Shown here in pieces: positions 23,735 through 35,684 of a DNA stretch of 64,000 nucleotides. Source of the stretch: Siphonodentalium dalli. Lineage: Eukaryota; Mollusca; Scaphopoda; Gadilida; Siphonodentaliidae. Positions within the stretch are counted from its first letter, which is position 1. Each line of letters begins with the position of its first letter. Made by a program: the position numbers and the translations under genes. A model generated the notes under the pieces. That model saw nothing but the letters and a program-made list of their open reading frames with translations. It had not been told where the DNA came from and ran no database searches. The stretch is from the NCBI GenBank assembly GCA_032622095.1, contig CP136061.1, positions 125,130,754 to 125,194,753 of the forward strand. Reading direction: 5' to 3'.

Positions 23735-25499
23735 TCTTATATATATATAGGGACCTCCGATTCAGGGGAAACAGAAACACCGAGGAACAACTGTTTATCC
23801 CGGGTGTCCCTTCTAGTTAAGTAATAAAATATTCACATGATGCTTTCTTTCTCGTGAAATGGCGATTGCAGTGGGAAGCTCCATTAAATGCCTCCAATAC
23901 AATGAAACAGCTATTTTAATCCTATGCCACTTGTATATTCTATTAAATGAATTACATATAGGCATATATCATTATGTAAAACATACATTTATAGCATGTG
24001 ACACTCAGTATGGGAACTTTCCATTTACACTGTATACTTTCAGTTTATATGCATATATCGCTGGGTTTATATGCTCAGCTTGGTTGATTCGATGTTGCTA
24101 TTCGATTTATCCGTGAATACGATGGTAAGTGAGAACGTGGTGTGTTAATGGCGATAACCTGTATCGGGAAAAGCGAAACAACATCACTGTTAGAGCCTGA
24201 ACCGATCAATTCCCCCATGAATAAGGGTCAGAGACGTCGAAAATTTTAGTCGTAGCCAACACTTTTAATTTGTAGTTCTATATAGCAGATGACACTTTTT
24301 TCATTGGTGGGTCCAAAAAGCCATATGTCATCGCTGACTCGATTTTGTGCCTTAAGAGTATTATTGTCACTCAAAAACATTTGCTTGAGTAGACATTTGA
24401 TCTTCTTTCGTGAAATCTTTTCTGATCAAGGCGTCGATTGGGCACAATGATTGCTACAAACTGATCCAACAAGGAATTTTAAAGAGCCAATTAAGAAGAT
24501 CGCACTAATAATTATAACTTTTCACGATGTCCAGCTGTAAAATCGTGTTGGAGTCGGAACCGAAATCGTGTTAGATACAAAACACCATTGCTATATAACT
24601 AGTTTTGTTGCTGGTGTCAAGTTGTGATTTTTGTGACAAAATTGCTCATTAAGCTCCAATTTACCTTATGTGTGCTAAATAGATGCCTACCCACAATTCC
24701 ATTCTAACTACAAGTAATCTGTAAGTTCACAGAAAACACCCAACTCCTGTATTGCTTTGGGCAGGGTGGCTTATTTGGCTATCCAGTAAAATTATTCACA
24801 GAATTCTCGCAACTTATTCGAATCGCTTTAATTATCGCCCCTTGCCTTGTAACTTAGAAAGTTCTGTTTCAGCTAGAATTACTTGTTTCGTATATTTTGC
24901 ACAGCAAATATGCTTTTGAATGTGTTCAGTGCATAAATAATCCACCGTTGGACTGTTTAAACAGTTCAGATATTGCTGAATCGCCGGAAAATATCAAGTG
25001 ATGTGGTGGAATTTTGCCATTGGCACTGATGAGTGGCCTGGGAGTGTGACTGAGCGTATTCCGCTCGTTGTCGGACGGATTTTTACCGGATAGCCAAATA
25101 CGAGAACAACTTTTGAGCTACGTCACCACGTTGGCATATTTGTATTATTGAGGTACGATATACTACATGACTGATGGGGGGCTAAATGTCGTTATAGCCG
25201 TTAGGACATATCACGGCCAAGCACAGAATAAGGTATAAAATATCGTAGCGATGCAACTGTGTATATAAATCAGACAGTGGATTAGATTAAAACAATGATA
25301 TATATACAATTAAAAGCACACAATAAGATTTTTTTCCCGCTTGGATCAGGAAAATAAATTTAAAAAGCAAGCATAATATCAAACGCAAACATTAGTACAT
25401 TAATATGTAATGGATATAAATAAAATAAAATTAACAAGATTGCACATAGAAATTTGTAAAGTAGTTTCTAACATCAGATTTGCATTGACAAGGTATTTA
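23735..25499. other. No gene seen; possible 82-nt Helitron stub at the left edge
   Basis: After the possible stub (23735-23816) the sequence is AT-rich with no recognisable domain. The right edge holds the uncertain end of LINE copy 2. Confidence 0.5.
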
Positions 25500-27050
25500 T
25501 AATATTTGATTAATCGTGCATTATACTTTATCAATGCGTGAAGCTGACGGTCGGATGGGTGAGACAGAATGTCATATTTTACCCAACCGACTGCTTCAAT
25601 CCACACATATTGTTTGGCGTCTTTTGGAGTTAATCGTTTATCATCAAGCATGTGGCCAAACTTTGGAAGTTCAAATATGAACCTCCCTTTCTGAGAGTCG
25701 AAACGTTTGAGTGAATTTGGCGATATTTATTTTGAAGCAACGGGATCAACATGAATGTGTTGTAATCACTGGCTCAATTTGAGTGGCTTTATTCGGAACT
25801 GTTGTAACTTCTGTAGATGTTTTCATTGCATGACATTGTGCCACATGTTCAGGAACCGGAGTGATATCGGTATGGTTAAATTGTGTTGCCAATTGCCTGC
25901 GAGATACGAATGATATTGGTCTGATTGTTGTAGACACGACAGCAGAGTGTGTGATTGATTGGATTGACGGTCGAGCTATTTTATTTCCATCGAAATAGAT
26001 GTTGCTCAGCCTTACACCTTTGGATTTTGAATTCATATTCCCATAATTATGGGACACGAATAACTAACCCATTGCAGCATGTGAACATTGCCGTTAGAAC
26101 ATTTGTTTTGTGCAATCATTATGGTCATGTCCAGAATCAGAAGAGCGTGCACATATGTATTATTTCCGTTTACAATGTTCCTGACTTTGACCGTATCCCT
26201 GACAGTTAAAACATCGTAATGGATTTGGAAAATAATTACTTAAATCTACCTTCGTACACCCAACATTCAATGCTGGTGGATGTTCGCACCGATTGAAGGT
26301 CATAAGATAATTACTCAAAGGAACGTTTTGTCCATCAGCTGTCTTTGAAAATATACGGACTACAGAAGTTTTGATTTTGTTTAGGTAACACCGCGCAATT
26401 CTATTGGTTAATCACACACAAATGGTATAAACGCCCTTTAATATTTCCATGAGACAGTAACAAATAACGCTCTTTATGTTTACCATATCCGGATCTAAAC
26501 AAAAGACAGGTTCTGTAACGTGTTTTTGCCTTTGTTTACATAACAACAGAAAAACATTTGACAATAACATACTGTTTATGCCATATTTCTGATTGGTATA
26601 AGAACATCGTCTGTCTATATTTTACTATTATTTCTGTTTATGGAGGTTTTTGACGGATGTGAATATTTTAACAGCATACCCACCGCCAACACCGCCCGTA
26701 TCTTTAACAATCATGAAAACTAAATGCAACGAGGCACGACACACAACTAGACACCAGGTACACGAGACAGCAGATGCCATAAATCTAATCTGAATCGCTG
26801 GAGAGGCGTGACTATAGCCCATTGATTGAGCCGGGTCAACTCAAATCACCCGTCTTGAAGAGCTATAGGACCAGAGAGGACCACGAGCTAAGCCGTATAC
26901 ACGGGTAAATGCATCGAGTGATACGGCCGCCCTAGTACCTCCATGACTTCTACACTAACCACACATCACTGGATGCACGGCACATAGGGTGCCACGTTGG
27001 GGATCCTTACCCCTTGCAGTGGGGCGGTAGGCCTATTGAGGCCTATTCTA
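25500..27050 (-). pseudogene. Jockey-type LINE remnant, copy 2: leader, gag with zinc knuckles, extra C-terminal block
   Basis: Read on the minus strand, the leader (27050-26706) is followed by an inserted TIR element (26705 to about 26397). The ORF1 frame is then SVVRIFSKTADGQNVPL, a YLMTFNRCEHPPAL motif and RCFNCQGYGQSQEHC (a CX2CX4QX4C knuckle). A second knuckle ends SDSGHDHNDC, with its second Cys changed to Ser, after which comes a Thr/Pro-rich linker ending near 25750. Another coding-looking block follows (RFIFELPKFGHMLDD, then DAKQYVWIEAVGWVKYDILS) down to about 25500. This last block has a weaker partner in copy 1, so it belongs to the element. I do not recognise its fold. Several in-frame stops show the copy is inactive. 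The left boundary is uncertain because copy 1 stops matching before it. Confidence 0.7.
26397..26705 (-). mobile_element. TIR element (ACGGGCGG family), copy nested in LINE copy 2
   Basis: Read on the minus strand it starts with AAAGATACGGGCGGTGTTGG at 26705 and matches the copies at 11326 and 27129 closely through the TCCGGATATGGTAAACATAA block. The far end is lost where LINE gag sequence resumes near 26397. It carries an 80-nt stretch (ending near a TTAACCAATAGAATTGCGC motif) also present in the 27129 copy but deleted from the 11326 copy. It has no coding capacity, so it is a non-autonomous element. It sits between the LINE leader and the gag frame, replacing the ORF1 N-terminus. Confidence 0.65.
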
Positions 27051-27128
27051 TATACTACAAAATGAACGAAAAACAATATATAATGATCCATAAGTCAACA
27101 AGTGTACTCTTGACATTTGCCAACCTTT

Positions 27129-27624
27129 AAAGATACGGGCGGCGTTGGCGGTGGGCATGCTGTTAAAATATTCAGCTCCGTCAAAAACCGCCATAAACAG
27201 AAAGAATAGTAAAATATAGACAGACCTTGTTCTTATACCAATCAGAAATATGGCATAAACGGTATGTTGTTGTCAAATGTTTTTTCCTTTGTTATGTAAA
27301 CAAAAGCAGAAAACGTTACAGAACATTTTGTTTTGATCCGGATATGGTAAACATAAAGAGCGTTATTTATTACTGTTTTCCTGATATGGAAATAATAAAG
27401 AGCGTGTATATTATTTGTGTGTGATTAACCAATAGAATTGCGCTGTGTTGTGTAAACAGAAGCAAAACTTATGTAACACGAGCAGGCTCTTGTTTACGTA
27501 CACCATCGTACGTCTTGACGACACTATACTATTTACGCGATGATTATGTTTGGCATATGAACAAAACTATATATGTTTTAACATTCCTTCTGTTTATGGC
27601 GATTTGAACAAATATGAATATTTC
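27129..27624 (+). mobile_element. TIR element (ACGGGCGG family), 3'-truncated copy
   Basis: It begins AAAGATACGGGCGGCGTTGG and follows the 11326 copy to the AACAAATATGAATATTTCT block just before the right terminal repeat, which is missing. It points away from the nested copy at 26397-26705, with 423 nt of LINE leader sequence between the two left ends. It includes the 80-nt block absent from the 11326 copy. Confidence 0.65.
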
Positions 27625-28655
27625 TATACAAGTATAAAACAAGCATACTGATATCACATATGGCATATACCCACAAGAGACACATATCGATCGAATAGAC
27701 ATAGCATAATGCCTCGGTTCGGTGCTCAAGCATGTGCAATAGATTGACATCTACGACAAATGTACCAATAATTCATGTGCACACTTTCACACAAATGTCA
27801 AAATGTGCCTGGTAAATTGTCATGAAATTCGTTAGACGGCTATCTATTGCACATATTGGAGTAAATACATTTTGGAATTACTCAATAGTTATTCGATTGT
27901 TGCATCGCCTATAATAGCGATATGATACGGCATGAGTGATTCCCGCAAAATAATTGAAGGCTAACAAGTTCGGGTAAATATGAGGTATATAATAACTTAG
28001 GGAATTGTACAGAACTCACTGTGGTGAGGAATGGGAAGTTTGTATGTAGTTTGTCATTCATATTCAATCAAAGTACAACCTTCTATGACGCATTGCTTGC
28101 AAAATTTCCAGGGACATTTGCCAACGTGTCGACGTATCCTAAGCAAAAAATGGCGCGTATCCGACGGACAGAAAACCCTCACCAAAAACAATCGACTTTT
28201 TCCAAGGAATGAATGATTATGTCGATCTTCTATCGGCAAAAAACATTATCTCAAGTAGGCATGTCAGCAGAAAACTTATCTTGCCGTCAACTTGTCAAGA
28301 CTCTAAGACCAATATCGATTCTAGTGTCAAGTCTGGCTAAATCAACAGGCATGCCTGCAGCATCATAGATACGTTCTATTTCAAGTAACTAATCTATCAA
28401 CGGTAAATCGCGTACCTGATATGCCGTTCAATCAACGCTTATCCTAAGCGGATTACAGCACGAGCCAACAGAGAAACTCCAATTATCAAGTTATTATGCT
28501 GTCAATTATTTGTGTCTTGAAGCGCAGACATATTTCCGTCAGATATAATACTCAACAGGTCTGATATGGACGTCCATCGCCTAATGTAAACAAGAAAACT
28601 AAGATGCATGCATCAGGTCGGCCGTGAACTATCTACCATAGAATTGTTGTAGCTA

Positions 28656-29030
28656 TCGATTATACATTTTGAAACACCTGTCTGTATGTATGTGTGTATG
28701 CGTGAATGCATGTGTGTATGTGTTATAGACTCTAACACTGCTCGAATTTGGTATTTAACGTGTCAACTTGACCTCGCTCATAGGCATGTTTCTGGACCTT
28801 GACCGATCCGACTAAAAATTTGTGTGTAGGACTACTTCGATCCCGGGAGCAATATGGACGGGTCCAATTTCACGTGGGACCATGTTCTCGAACGTGCTGA
28901 TATAGGCATGTTTCTGGACCAATTGAACAATAGTTTGGCCAGACGCTGTATATACTGGGTACTGTCCAGATGGAGGCGATCACAAAAAAAATCCCTAACT
29001 AGCCCGAACGAAGTCGAGTACATCAGCTAG
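28656..29030 (+). mobile_element. Helitron-like element, copy F
   Basis: 5' TCGATTATACATTTTGAAAC, a TGTATGTGTG run, then GTTATAGACTCTAACACTGC as in copy B. The 3' hairpin is GCCCGAACGAAGTCGAGT, then ACATCAGCTAG ends at 29030. The body shares GGCATGTTTCTGGACC (twice) and GATCCCGGGAGCAATATGG with copy B. Confidence 0.75.
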
Positions 29031-29532
29031 TTTAATATATATTTTGGACATTTGTCTGTCTGTTTGTCTGTTAGCTATGGCCGGGAAAACTGCCGGACAG
29101 ATTTGACGAAATTTGATACCATGGGGTAATTATTTCCAGGGAGTATTTTGGACGGGTCAAATCTTGATCCCGACCTGACTTTGACATTCAAAAAGTTCAA
29201 TTCAAGGTCAAATCTGGTAAAACGGAAGTATTTCAACGAAATTTGATACCTACTGTTACTTTTGTCCCAGGAGTGTTTCGGGTGGGTCAAATCATGACCC
29301 TGACCTGATCTTGACATTCAAAATTGTCAATTCAAGGTTAAATCGGGTATAAAGCCGGGCGGATTTCGACGGGTACTTTTGTCGTGACTTTTGTCCGGGG
29401 AGTGTTTTGGACGGGTCGAATCGTGACCCCGACATGACCTTCACCTTTAAAATAGTCAATTCAAGGTTAAATCGCGCATTTCTCCGAAAATCAGAGGGGA
29501 ACATCCCGGACGAAGTGGGGTCCACGAGCTAC
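29031..29532 (+). mobile_element. Helitron-like element, copy G (head-to-tail with F)
   Basis: Starts TTTAATATATATTTTGGACA right after the CTAG of copy F (TT in place of TC), with the GCTATGGCCGGGAAAACTGC block. Three tandem units of about 125 nt follow (GAAATTTGATACC, GGAGTGTTT, ACCCTGACCTGATCTTGAC). The 3' end has a CCCGGACGAAGTGGGG hairpin and GCTAC where GCTAG is expected. A 16-nt stub TATTATATATTTCTAG follows. The antisense frames at 29075-29525 are not genes. Confidence 0.7.
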
Positions 29533-29699
29533 TATTATATATTTCTAGATTTAGTTACAAACTAAATACCTGTATATTGTACAAAGAAATGTTTGACAAA
29601 TATATCTGTATCAATATTACCATACGGGTCATTAAAATAGATACGACGAAACAAATTTTGAAGGGTGCATGTATCAGGTAAATTTTTATATTTCAAATG

Positions 29700-30960
29700 A
29701 TGACAGGAATGCAGAAAGTTGAAGTACCTACGTAATACTGGCTATCCGCATGAAGAGATATACGTGTATATAAAAACCAGATGAGGGATATGTCTGTACA
29801 GTTGCTAAACAATTCAGTCATGCAAAAGAGGATCAAAGAGTAAGATACCAAATTGCTGCCTGTGGTAATGTTTTTTAACGAAATTCGGGAAAATTAGATT
29901 ACTCTCACCCTGGTTATCCAGAAGATAATTGTGGAATCTGATGACGATCGGACAAGGGGTCTCGTCTGTAGGATCAACCAAATTATTTAGCCATAAAAAT
30001 AGTAAAATTGAAGATCACCGCTGGCAGTGATGTCTTCACAAGGACAGTTTGAGAACAAAATATGGCTCACATCTAGCGGTGACCCAAAATATCCACATAA
30101 GAAAAAGTTCTCCAATAAAAGCTGGCTGCAGGGTGCGCCAATTGATTCAAATTCGAAATTTAGCAGGGTGTACTGTTGGTGGCCATGTTTTCCCCGCAAA
30201 TTTGATAGACTGATGGACAAAACCACTGAATCCGTTGAATCAATATACATGTATACATGGATTAATTTATATGCATTGTTATACACAGTACTGGTATATA
30301 AAGGTACTGAAAATAACTATATTACTAGTATACACAAAATAAACCATATATCATGGCTATGGGTTCTAATATCCGAACATGACAGCTGAGAACTTGGTGT
30401 GAATTAAAGAGTGGTGGTTTCTCAAGCATATCTAACCCTCCACGTTAGAAACATGCCATTAAATGTCATAAGTATAATCTAGCTTGAGGACAGAAGTGAT
30501 CCATAAAACCCCCTTAATTCAACCAGGTCCTCGCGCGATGTATGATCGATCACATGATGATCTAGGGGGATTAGAATTGATGTATAAAAACAGCACTGCA
30601 TGTAAATATAAAATAAAATAGTGCTACATCTTATTACAGATTATTGCCATATATAATCAGTGATTATACAGACAGTCTGACAAAATAAAGTTTCAGTGAC
30701 ACTCTATCCGAAGAGGGGAATAATTTCATCTGTTACAGTCAATGGAGCAATTATGAATCTGGAAAGGTGAAATTTCTAAGTAATACTAGATATCGACATG
30801 ACGCGATAAAATATAACGTAAATGCAATATGGCCGCTGGCGACCATTTTTTCCTATGAAATTAAAAAAATATTTGATAGCTCTCATCTGATAGATCAATA
30901 TCAAGATAAATATGAAGTTTGGTGATGATCGGATGAGTGAAGTGGACTGTGGTCTGTGCT
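29700..30960. repeat. Diverged direct repeats about 1.07 kb apart
   Basis: GTAATACTGGCTATCCGCAT (29733) and GTAATACTAGATATCGACAT (30780), GATGACGATCGGACAAGGGG (29940) and GGTGATGATCGGATGAGTGA (30922), and GTTGGTGGCCATGTTTTCCC (30175) with GCTGGCGACCATTTTTTCCT (30836) show an old duplicated block in the same order. The 120-codon frame at 30027 crosses it and shows no recognisable domain. Confidence 0.45.
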
Positions 30961-30980
30961 AAACGGTTTAATAATGCTTG

Positions 30981-31290
30981 AAAAGATTCTTACCTTAATA
31001 TTTGTATGTTCACTTTATAAACTTCACTGAGTCATCTTTGTCATGTATTGAGTTTGATATCTTTTGTTAACAGTTTATAAATCATATATGGCTCATGTTT
31101 GTTATTTTAATTTATGTGTTTATTATCATTAAATAAAGTTGCATTCCTTAAAAAGATTCTTACCTCAATGTTTTTATGTTCACTTTATAAACTCCACTGA
31201 GTCATCTTTGTCATGTATTGAATTTGATATCTTTTGTTAACAGTTTATAAATTATGTATGTCTCGTGTTCGTTATTATATTATATACACT
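30981..31290. repeat. Tandem duplication, period 170 nt, with poly(A)-signal-like site
   Basis: AAAAGATTCTTACCTTAATA at 30981 recurs at 31151. TGTTCACTTTATAAAC and CTTTTGTTAACAGTTTATAA are shared almost exactly. The unit holds TTAAATAAAGTTGCATTCCT (AATAAA at 31132-31137), the layout of a transcript 3' end, so this may be a duplicated 3' end of a transcribed repeat. Confidence 0.7.
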
Positions 31291-33731
31291 TTATAGTGTG
31301 TTTTCAGAACGAAAACAAATTGAATAAAATCAACAAATTTGTAAATTTAAAAACAATTCAAACGTTGTTGTATTCCATGTCCCAGCCCGGACATATACAC
31401 CAAATTTCAATAATATTCATTGAGAAACAACGGACCAAACGCTATATAACACCCGTATACATCTTTTATTCCGTATCGGACTCGGGTACATGTTATAGTA
31501 GGTACCGAATTGACACATGTCGACTGGGCGAGTTGGCCCTGGGGCGATTAGATCGATTCCGGCACATTCTAGAATTTACCGTATGTATCCGTTTACGCGT
31601 AGTTTACTTTAGAAAGTTCCGCAATTAATACCGTAAATAGAGCGACCTTATTTGACAGAGAATGCCTCTGTTATTGATTATCAAGTTGCTGTACTTTAAA
31701 AACGACAAATTCACATGCTCGTTCAAGCGCAGTTAGTCTATTTTCCCCATGTTAAAGGACATCCACAAATACTAAATAACGCTAACCTACTGCCGAATGT
31801 TTGACACGACAACTGTTAACATATTTGGGCTGAATTCATCTGACGCGGTATTATTCCTCAAAATAAACAACAAAACCATCGTTACTTGGAAATGTAGTTT
31901 GGGCTAACATTTACATAAATCCTCCAGATCAATTATCCGACACACACGTCAGATGAAAAAGTCACATGAAGTAACCGGCCAAATTGGCCGAAATAAGACG
32001 CCGTTTGTTCTTTTGATTGGTTTGTGTATGGAATTTCCGAGAAGGGCACCCATTGCCGATGGGGGTGTCTATACACAAGTTTAGATCAGTGTGTTATTGT
32101 CACTTCGATAAATCATGTTCCAGATATGGGATGTGATGTCTGAGCATCGCATGATAGTATGTAATTGCTATGATGGTGATGATGTGTCTTGCATATTATG
32201 AGCCTCGGACCACTTAACGTGCAATGCAAAGCACTGGACAAAACAATGTTTTCTTAATATACGCGTTACTTTTCTTGATGATTCGAACTTACCGTGTGGA
32301 GAAAGGGCCAGCACATACATGAACATACACGATATACCAGATACAGGGCTATATATGTCAGCTAGAAACTCTAGTATATTGAATTCATTTATCATTTTTC
32401 CATGCTCATATATAGCTTAATTGTTGCGCAGGAAATACAATGTTTCTGATGAAGATGCGGTTGTCTCATAATGACAATAAGCTAGACAGTGTATTTGTCA
32501 ACCAACACGACATTTCACTTGCTCTCTAAACCTACACTCCTCTAGTTTGGAGTCTTGGTTCAAAGCATAATCTAGAATTGTTTCCTTATCGTTTGTGTAA
32601 ATTCAATGCAATACTTTGTTTGCTCATGTCACTGATGTTTCTCACCATTTTTGTGTTTCTGTTGTGTTGGGAGAGGGGTAATATGTTTCCCGCATATGTT
32701 GCTAAGAAAGCAATACAACATGCTCAAATAACATAAAGAGATTGTGTCGCATTACGTAATCGGTTCCAATTAATGATCATAATAAGTAAACAAACACGTG
32801 AAATAATTGTCAGGGACGTTTATATGGCATGGAACGGCTTCTTCAAGTCATAGAATAAATCACCTGCGAATAAAATTAGTAAGAAATAATATATTTTATT
32901 GAAAATCTGTCATTGTCAGTCTAGTCCTGACATGGTAAAACGAAAGAGCTGTTAAATTTCACTGAGTTATCTAAATTGTATCTAAATTTATAAACCCTTC
33001 ATCCAAATTAGGCAACCGTAGCCATGCTCTTCCAAGCGTGTACACGGAAGCGGATTGGGTGATTATCCGCAAGTTTTTCGTGGCTGTATATTCTTTTCTA
33101 ATTTTACCCTTGGGTTGGGCCAAATTGCTTATTATGTATGAATTATCTTATTATAAAGATTATATATCTCTTCGGACAGCATTTTCAACAATAACACATT
33201 TATTAGGAACTCCTTTTAAGGCACTTGTAAACTGTTATTACCAAAAAACAAGAGAATTGTCTGATGTTGCTAATATTTCAAGCCCATGGCGGTTTGTGCT
33301 CCAAAATCGACCTGATAATATTCGCTTTTGAAATTTTCCCGGTATCGAAATATAGGTATATAAATACTTGAACTACCTTGCTACGAGCATTATATCACAG
33401 TAAGACGCATTGACGTCATACAAAATACAACATTGAACACGATGTTTGGGTCCCAAATAAAAAATGGCCATTTGCATGGCATGGAACAGAAAAGAGTGTT
33501 CGTATTATTCTATGCCAGATGTGGTATAAATATATAGAGCGGTTGTGTCACTTCTGTGCGAAACGTTGAAACTGTAACTGTAAAGTGGCTGTGACCATGG
33601 CAAGTAACTTGCAGAGTACAGGGAGCCGGTATATTAATATATCGAGTATTTGTAAAGCTATCTTATACCTCCTTCCAAATTATGTAGACAAATTTTGGAA
33701 GCTCGAATGAGCCAAGTCCGTTTCAAACGAT
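31291..33731. other. No gene seen
   Basis: A 124-codon frame starts at 31254 and has no recognisable domain. The remainder is AT-rich and unique-looking. Confidence 0.5.
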
Positions 33732-33875
33732 AGATTTCTAATTCGAAATGCTGTTAGATTTCTAATGCGAAATGCTGTGAGATTTATGATACGAAATGCT
33801 GTGATATTTCTAATACGAAATGATGTGAGATTTCTAATACGAAATGCTGTGAGATTTCTAATACGAAATGCTGTG
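33732..33875. repeat. 24-nt minisatellite, six units
   Basis: Six consecutive units close to AGATTTCTAATACGAAATGC then TGTG. The unit length is a multiple of three and the array is open in the frame reading RFLIRNAV, but the frame closes just outside the array and there is no start context. The last two units are identical. Confidence 0.9.
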
Positions 33876-35379
33876 ATGTTCTGAAATTAGCTACATTTCC
33901 TGTCCCGGTTCACATAACATAATTGGAGAATAAAAATTTCTAGTGAGAGAAGGTCATGTTTCCTGCTCTCTGACTCACAATTAATACTTTACATCCCCAA
34001 ATCTAGCTATCATTTTCGATACACTAAAGCCTCGTGGCATGCCGTCACGCTGATCGGCATGCAAATTTGTCAGCGTAGGTTAGATATTATACAACAACCC
34101 GAGGCGGTCGAAACATGTGAAATAATTAGCTACATATCCGGTAGGGATGTAGCTATTGTTGTTCTGGAATATGTTATTAACATTGATTGCGTTGCCACCG
34201 CAGACATACGTCGATGAGAGATAATGCATACAATGAAATCATAGACAACGTGGCAGTGGCGACGTCCTGGTTGTACTTTATCATATGACTAGTAATTGAC
34301 TACTGCTACATGTATGTACATAGCACCATGTGTACGTGTTATAAATGCGATATTCCCAGTGTGCGTAATCATATTGATTGGAACAGTCAACCCTTGTGTC
34401 ATCTAGTTTACGAAATATATTCGCAGTAGACGTCCATGAGCGTGTACTCAACTCGTAATCAAATTCCTGCGGATAATTTTTCGCCATCGTTTAATTACAC
34501 CGGTCCTGGGAGACACTGATCGAATATCATATATATTATGGGGAATTCAATAATTTGCTATGCGGTTAATTAGAACATATGAAGGTAGTTAGGTTAATGG
34601 AGGATTTGGATAAACCATTTGAACTGGTAACATATCACCAGGAAAGCATACATGTATATTAAGTTTGATAGATGTTCGTTGCGTGGGAATCCATTAGATT
34701 TGTATTAAATCCGCGCATACTATCTTGGCCTCGAATAAGTTTCTTGTCAAATGCAATAAGTTTGTATACATTATACGTATTTCGCGGATAACATTGAAAC
34801 TCTGAATAACAAAGAGCGTTACAGTGCCGTTACTGTTACATGGTTTCATAATATGGTGGACATAAAGAGAGTATCTATCACTTCTACTCGTCAAATTGTC
34901 AGAACTTTAGTATGTCTCTCTAAATTTTCTAAAGTCCTTATATTACAATATCATGCAACCCCTTTTGATCGCCGGATAGGTAGTGAGGCCGGGTGTTTGT
35001 ACGACGCTATACGTTTTAAGGATCATGCAATGAACACCTAACATCGATACATCAGTTAAATTAAACTCAAACTTAATCAGGCCTGCTCGTCAGCTACAGT
35101 AAGACATGACAGAGGATATGGTTAATTTCAGCAGAATTATTACATATATATTAGAGTTTGCTATATACACGGGGCATGGTGGAGTTTTGAAAGAAGTACG
35201 AATGGTGTGAATATTCTTCGTAGGAAATATTAACGGTGCATTATATTCATCATATTTTAATACATGGTGTTATCTTAACGTGTGCCTTCACATACAGCCT
35301 CTTAAGAACATGACGAATAAGAAAAGGGCGAAAAGTAACGCTAAAATAGAATGGGTGTGCTGTTGTAATAACTCCCATA

Positions 35380-35597
35380 TACAGCAATGCCCTAATTAAT
35401 GGACTCCATAACCACAGCTAAATTATGGGTAATTTTTCAGGATTTAGTTGGAAATATGGCTTGTTGCCATTCATCGAAAAGCTCTCAATGATAGCTTTCC
35501 AATGAATGGCAACAAGCCATATTTCCGACTAAATCCTGAAACATTACCCATAATTCTGCTGTGGTTATGGAGTCGTTTAATTAGGGCATTACTGTAC
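35380..35597. repeat. Large palindrome, arms of about 105 nt
   Basis: Inverted arms run from TACAGCAATGCCCTAATTAA through CCATAACCACAGCT and ATATGGCTTGTTGCCATTCA to a short centre near 35485-35495, then back out to GGGCATTACTGTA. Mismatches are few and include small indels. The reading frame covering 35448-35642 is a by-product of the arms and not a gene. Confidence 0.8.
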
Positions 35598-35684
35598 AAA
35601 CCACATATCGAAATTAGCTACATTAATTTCGCCATACACTAGTATACGAACTATCTGTTGACGGACATAATTTGACGGACTTTA

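Noticed and set aside
30027-30389. 120-codon plus-strand frame
   Set aside because: It runs across an old duplicated non-coding block; the duplicate does not keep the frame open.
31254-31628. 124-codon plus-strand frame
   Set aside because: It starts inside the 170-nt tandem duplication and continues into unique AT-rich DNA without any family motif.
33732-33875. CRISPR array
   Set aside because: The 24-nt units abut directly with no spacers, and the window is clearly eukaryotic.
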